From assembly GCF_020404765.1 (NCBI RefSeq), contig NZ_JAIVEM010000004.1, forward strand, positions 34,344 to 98,343: DNA of 64,000 nucleotides, given 5' to 3'. The stretch's first letter is position 1, and each line of letters starts with the position of its first letter. Made by a program: the position numbers and the translations under genes. The DNA comes from Paenibacillus sp. BJ-4 (lineage in GTDB: Bacteria > Bacillota > Bacilli > Paenibacillales > Paenibacillaceae). The notes beneath the pieces are model-generated. The model worked only from the letters and a program-made list of their open reading frames with translations. It ran no database searches and was not told the DNA's origin. Shown here one piece after another: positions 61,245 through 64,000 of this stretch.

Positions 61245-62147
61245 TTATGATTTAACGGCTCCCAGCGTCATACCGCCTACAAAATACTTTTGCAGGAATG
61301 GATACACAAGCAGAATGGGGAGCGTAACGGTAATCGTGATTGCCATTTTGATCGATTCTGGCGAAATTTGAGCCATTTGCTTCGCCATATCATTACTATT
61401 TGTCATGCTGGAGCCACCTTGCTGTGTACTTTGCAGCACCTTCATCAGCTCGTATTGCAGCGTTGTCCATTGCGAGGCTGTACCGTTGTACAAATACGTA
61501 TCAAACCACGCATTCCATTGATTTACCGCCAAAAAAAGAGCAATTGTCGCCAGCACAGGCTTGCACAGCGGTAAAATGATTTTCCAATATATTGTAAAAT
61601 CATTTGCTCCGTCCAGCTTGGCAGACTCCTGTAACGCATACGGCAAACCATCCATAAAGGAACGAATGACAAAAACGTTAAACGCGCTAATCAGTCCCGG
61701 AAAAATATATACCCAGAACGTACCCAGCAATTGCAAATCACGCATCAAAATAAATACAGGCACCATCCCGCCGGAAAAATACATTGTCAACGCCAGAAAC
61801 GTGGATATGAATTTGCGGGCTCGAAAATCGACTCGGCTCAGTGTAAATGCAAGCATGGATGCACAAATGAGTCCCAGCACCGTTCCGACCACTGTACGCA
61901 AAATTGACACCTGTAGTCCTTGTAGTAGGCCATCATACTGAAAAATCGTTTTGTAATTTTCGAGCGTAAATTGGCGAGGCCATATATAAATTCCCCCACG
62001 AACCGTGTCCGTTGAATTGTTCAAGGAAATCGCAAGCACGTTCAGAAACGGATACAGCGTCACTACTACGATGAAAGCCATGAGAATATAGTTGAACAGG
62101 TCAAATAGCTTTTCAGACCGGGTCGCGTTAAAAGCCTTGGTTGTCAT
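61245..62147 (-). CDS. Carbohydrate ABC transporter permease (LplC/YtcP-like)
   Basis: 300 residues with six spans and the EAA loop ESAKLDGANDFTIYWKIILPLCKPVLATIALF. The opening FDLFNYILMAFIVVVTLYPFLNVLAISLN and ending LVYPFLQKYFVGGMTLGAVKS are standard for LplC/YtcP permeases. It pairs with the LplB-like permease encoded 15 bases upstream. No ATPase gene is adjacent; a shared MsmX-type ATPase elsewhere is expected. Confidence 0.92.
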   Translation of the reverse strand: MTTKAFNATRSEKLFDLFNYILMAFIVVVTLYPFLNVLAISLNNSTDTVRGGIYIWPRQFTLENYKTIFQYDGLLQGLQVSILRTVVGTVLGLICASMLAFTLSRVDFRARKFISTFLALTMYFSGGMVPVFILMRDLQLLGTFWVYIFPGLISAFNVFVIRSFMDGLPYALQESAKLDGANDFTIYWKIILPLCKPVLATIALFLAVNQWNAWFDTYLYNGTASQWTTLQYELMKVLQSTQQGGSSMTNSNDMAKQMAQISPESIKMAITITVTLPILLVYPFLQKYFVGGMTLGAVKS

Positions 62148-62162
62148 TTCGTCTCTCCCTCC

Positions 62163-63149
62163 CTACATGATGCTTTCTTTAGTCAGTTTTTTGAATATAC
62201 CGTTCGCCGTAAACAACAACAAAATGCTGACCAACGAGTTGAAAATACCGATCGCCGTCCCGTAAGAGAAGCGGCCCAAATTAATCCCGTAATTCAGTGC
62301 GTACAAATCCAGCACTTCGGAATAATCCGTAACAAGACTGTTGCCGAGCAGGAACTGCTTTTCAAAACCGTTGCTGACCAGATGTCCAATCGCCATAATA
62401 AACAGAACGGCAATGGTCGAACGGATCCCCGGCAACGTAATATGCCACATCTGTCTCCAGCGGCTCGCCCCATCCACACGCGAAGCTTCATACTGTTCCT
62501 GGTCAATTCCGGTGATGGCGGCTAAGTAAATAATCGTATTCCAGCCTGTCTCCTTCCATATGTCGGAAGCGGTTACAATATACCAGAACCAACTCCCCTT
62601 GGCCATGAACTGAATCGGCTCATCCACAATATGAAGCGCTATCAATATATCGTTGACGACACCTCCGTCAATGGACAGCATCTTTGTGACCAATCCGGCA
62701 ACCACCACCCAGGATACAAAATGCGGAAGGTAGGAGACCGTCTGCACGAAACGCTTGAACATCATTCCCCGCAGCTCATTTAGCAGAATTGCAAAAAAGA
62801 TCGGTACAACAAAACCAAATACAATGCCCATCAGGCTCATCGCCAGCGTATTGCGTAATACCAGATAAAACCGTTCATCCTGAAAAAGCTCAATAAAGTT
62901 GTCGAATCCCACCCATTTCTGATCCCAGAAGGATTTGGCCGGCTTATAATTTTGAAACGCCATCGTCCAGCCCCATAGCGGAAGATAACTAAAAATAAAC
63001 ACCCATATAACAAAAGGAATGGACATAAAATAAAGATATTTTTGTTGCTTCACACTGTCCCACAAGCCCTTTTTGCCACGTTCTGGCTTCGGTCCGCGAG
63101 CCTTACGCGGTCTGCCTCGATTGGAAGCGGTTTTAGTTGAAGATTCCAT
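62163..63149 (-). CDS. Carbohydrate ABC transporter permease (LplB/YteP-like)
   Basis: 328 residues from ATG 63149 with GAGGAGGAGCTTGCT; a longer frame upstream has no ribosome site. A basic N-terminal tail (about 1-35, RGRPRKARGPKPERGKKG) precedes six spans; YLYFMSIPFVIWVFIFSYLPLWGWTMAFQNY and EAA loop EASRVDGASRWRQMWHITLPGIRSTIAVLFI define LplB/YteP. First gene of the cluster: permease, permease, binding protein, GH95, GH1. Confidence 0.92.
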   Translation of the reverse strand: MESSTKTASNRGRPRKARGPKPERGKKGLWDSVKQQKYLYFMSIPFVIWVFIFSYLPLWGWTMAFQNYKPAKSFWDQKWVGFDNFIELFQDERFYLVLRNTLAMSLMGIVFGFVVPIFFAILLNELRGMMFKRFVQTVSYLPHFVSWVVVAGLVTKMLSIDGGVVNDILIALHIVDEPIQFMAKGSWFWYIVTASDIWKETGWNTIIYLAAITGIDQEQYEASRVDGASRWRQMWHITLPGIRSTIAVLFIMAIGHLVSNGFEKQFLLGNSLVTDYSEVLDLYALNYGINLGRFSYGTAIGIFNSLVSILLLFTANGIFKKLTKESIM

Positions 63150-63279
63150 AGCAAGCTCCTCCTCGTCTGTAGTTACTATTATCATACAGTTATCATACTG
63201 TGCTGGATCGGAAGCTGATACCCGACGAATTAGGAGAAAAATCAGTTCAAAATTAGATATATGGGAGCTGGATTGGGCA

Positions 63280-63319
63280 AACAAATAGCCCCCAGCACAA
63301 AAAATGTGTTGGAGGCTAC
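63280..63319 (-). terminator. Terminator of the cupredoxin-like gene
   Basis: TAGCCCCCAGCACA (63286-63299) pairs with TGTGTTGGAGGCTA (63305-63318) with two mismatches, then TTTGTTTG leftward. Confidence 0.7.
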
Positions 63320-63343
63320 AAGTTTACTTTATCGTATACAAGC

Positions 63344-63760
63344 TTATTTTACTGTAATAGTCCCATAGAACATATACATACCACAATTATACTTATATAC
63401 ACCAGGCTTCAGGTCTTGAGTGTCAAAATAATTATTTTCATGATCCAGAAAAACATCCATTCCGATCTTCAACGACTGTACTTCATCAATGCAGGTAAAA
63501 GATGTGGTTCTCTTGAAATTGATTTTAGTAGGGGCACCCGCTTTTACCTCAATATTTTTGGGATAAAAACCATCATCCTTGACCTCGACCGTAGCGATTT
63601 TGTATTTTGTAAGATCCGGTTGTTCTTGAAGTGTCTTGGATTGGCTAGCTGGAAACGACGACACATTCCCCTGAAAATAAAATAAGGCAAAGCCGCCCAC
63701 GATAAGCGCGACAAAACCAATGAGCACAAAGTGCCAATTTTTAGAAAAGAATGTTTTCAT
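63344..63760 (-). CDS. Membrane-anchored cupredoxin-like protein
   Basis: 138 residues from ATG 63760 behind GGAAGGGATGGATAGA. One N-terminal span (FVLIGFVALIVGGFALFYF), then a beta-sandwich: VEVKDDGFYPKNIEVKAGAPTKINFKRTTSFTCIDEV and DLKPGVYKYNCGMYMFYGTITV. The TCIDEV and NCGMYM positions correspond to the FTC and C-G-M-x-M ligands of the cupredoxin-1 family that binds copper or helps metal delivery outside the membrane. Whether this one binds copper is unproven. Single gene, terminator just downstream. Confidence 0.8.
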   Translation of the reverse strand: MKTFFSKNWHFVLIGFVALIVGGFALFYFQGNVSSFPASQSKTLQEQPDLTKYKIATVEVKDDGFYPKNIEVKAGAPTKINFKRTTSFTCIDEVQSLKIGMDVFLDHENNYFDTQDLKPGVYKYNCGMYMFYGTITVK

Positions 63761-63875
63761 TCTATCCATCCCTTCCAGTTGATTGTCCGCATGCGGCACA
63801 TCAACTCTACTCAGTATATATAAATAAATCAAAATTTTAAATACCTTGCTCACACATGGTAGCTAAAAAAGTAAA

Positions 63876-63897
63876 AGACGACATTTCCATGTCGTCT
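63876..63897 (-). terminator. Hairpin/terminator A for leftward transcripts
   Basis: AGACGACAT pairs with ATGTCGTCT around TTCC; leftward it is followed by TTTACTTTTTT. The gene it serves lies beyond the window end. Confidence 0.65.
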
Positions 63898-63900
63898 CAG

Positions 63901-63930
63901 GCTGTCGAGAAAGTCTCGACAGCTTTTTTT
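63901..63930 (+). terminator. Hairpin/terminator B for rightward transcripts
   Basis: GCTGTCGAGA pairs perfectly with TCTCGACAGC around AAG, then seven T. It stands back-to-back with hairpin A and can be used in both directions. Confidence 0.75.
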
Positions 63931-63943
63931 ATGTTGATTTTGT

Positions 63944-63974
63944 TTAAGACGACACCGCGTTAATGTTGTATAAT
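63944..63974 (+). promoter_or_regulatory. Possible promoter of a gene beyond the window
   Basis: TTAAGA (63944-63949), 19-base spacer, TATAAT (63969-63974), pointing out of the window. Confidence 0.35.
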
Positions 63975-64000
63975 ATAGGTAACTATTGTATAGAACGGAC

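Noticed and set aside
1..64000. Prophage, transposon, integrase, toxin-antitoxin or defence system
   Set aside because: No transposase, integrase, phage structural, nuclease-helicase or antitoxin-like protein was recognised on either strand.

Overview
The window looks like chromosome from a low/mid-GC, Gram-positive, endospore-former-type Bacillota, most like Paenibacillus (P. polymyxa group). The reasons are Bacillus-type operons (qoxABCD, cydAB, xylAB/xylR, feoAB), strong AGGAGG ribosome sites, frequent TTG/GTG starts, many strong intrinsic terminators and Paenibacillus-like sugar ABC clusters. This assignment is inference from protein content; no rRNA or tRNA gene was found. No insertion sequence, prophage, CRISPR array or integrase was seen, so it reads as ordinary chromosome with metabolic and metal-homeostasis islands.

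Layout. 1-5.1 kb: edge of a small membrane protein gene, an SH3-NlpC/P60 wall hydrolase, a cation diffusion facilitator with a manganese-type D-D metal site, a small basic protein and an ABC-F ATPase. 5.3-17.4 kb: a large heme-acquisition locus built around one intergenic region (13.83-14.23 kb) with three Fur-box-like sites. Leftward are three single-NEAT secreted proteins, a giant nine-NEAT protein and an IsdE-like lipoprotein/permease/ATPase; rightward are a second lipoprotein/permease/ATPase set and an IsdG-type heme monooxygenase. 17.4-21.5 kb: an MBL-fold hydrolase and cytochrome bd oxidase (cydAB) with two unlisted tiny membrane proteins. 21.5-29.5 kb: a MarR/MFS pair with matching palindromes, a CvfC-like NifU-N/HEAT protein, a lysine riboswitch driving a LysP-type permease, another MFS carrier and a secreted transglutaminase-like protein.

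29.7-32.2 kb: Fur-box-preceded feoA-feoB and the FeoB-associated Cys-rich membrane protein. 32.3-36.6 kb: xylose isomerase and xylulokinase, divergent from the ROK repressor XylR, with a cre-like site. 36.6-42.3 kb: glutaredoxin-like protein and thioredoxin reductase, a ZIP transporter, a His-rich membrane protein, a flavodoxin-like reductase, and a short HlyD/DHA2 efflux pair. 42.3-49.5 kb: a P1B4 (PfeT-type) iron-efflux ATPase with Fur/PerR-like boxes around a perfect hairpin, an orphan relative of pyruvate phosphate dikinase, and a CadA-type ATPase with a His-rich insert plus its ArsR-family sensor. 49.5-55.4 kb: an Old Yellow Enzyme and the aa3-type quinol oxidase qoxABCD. 55.5-63.3 kb: a sugar ABC transporter (no ATPase) with GH95 and GH1 glycosidases. 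63.3-64 kb: a membrane-anchored cupredoxin-like protein and tandem terminators.

Taken together, much of the window handles iron and other metals: heme capture by NEAT proteins, two heme/siderophore importers and heme degradation, Fe(II) import by Feo, Fe(II) efflux by the PfeT-type pump, Zn/Cd export and Mn-type CDF. Next to these sit two terminal oxidases that need heme. The most unusual elements are the nine-NEAT protein with no visible surface anchor, and the orphan PPDK-like protein.
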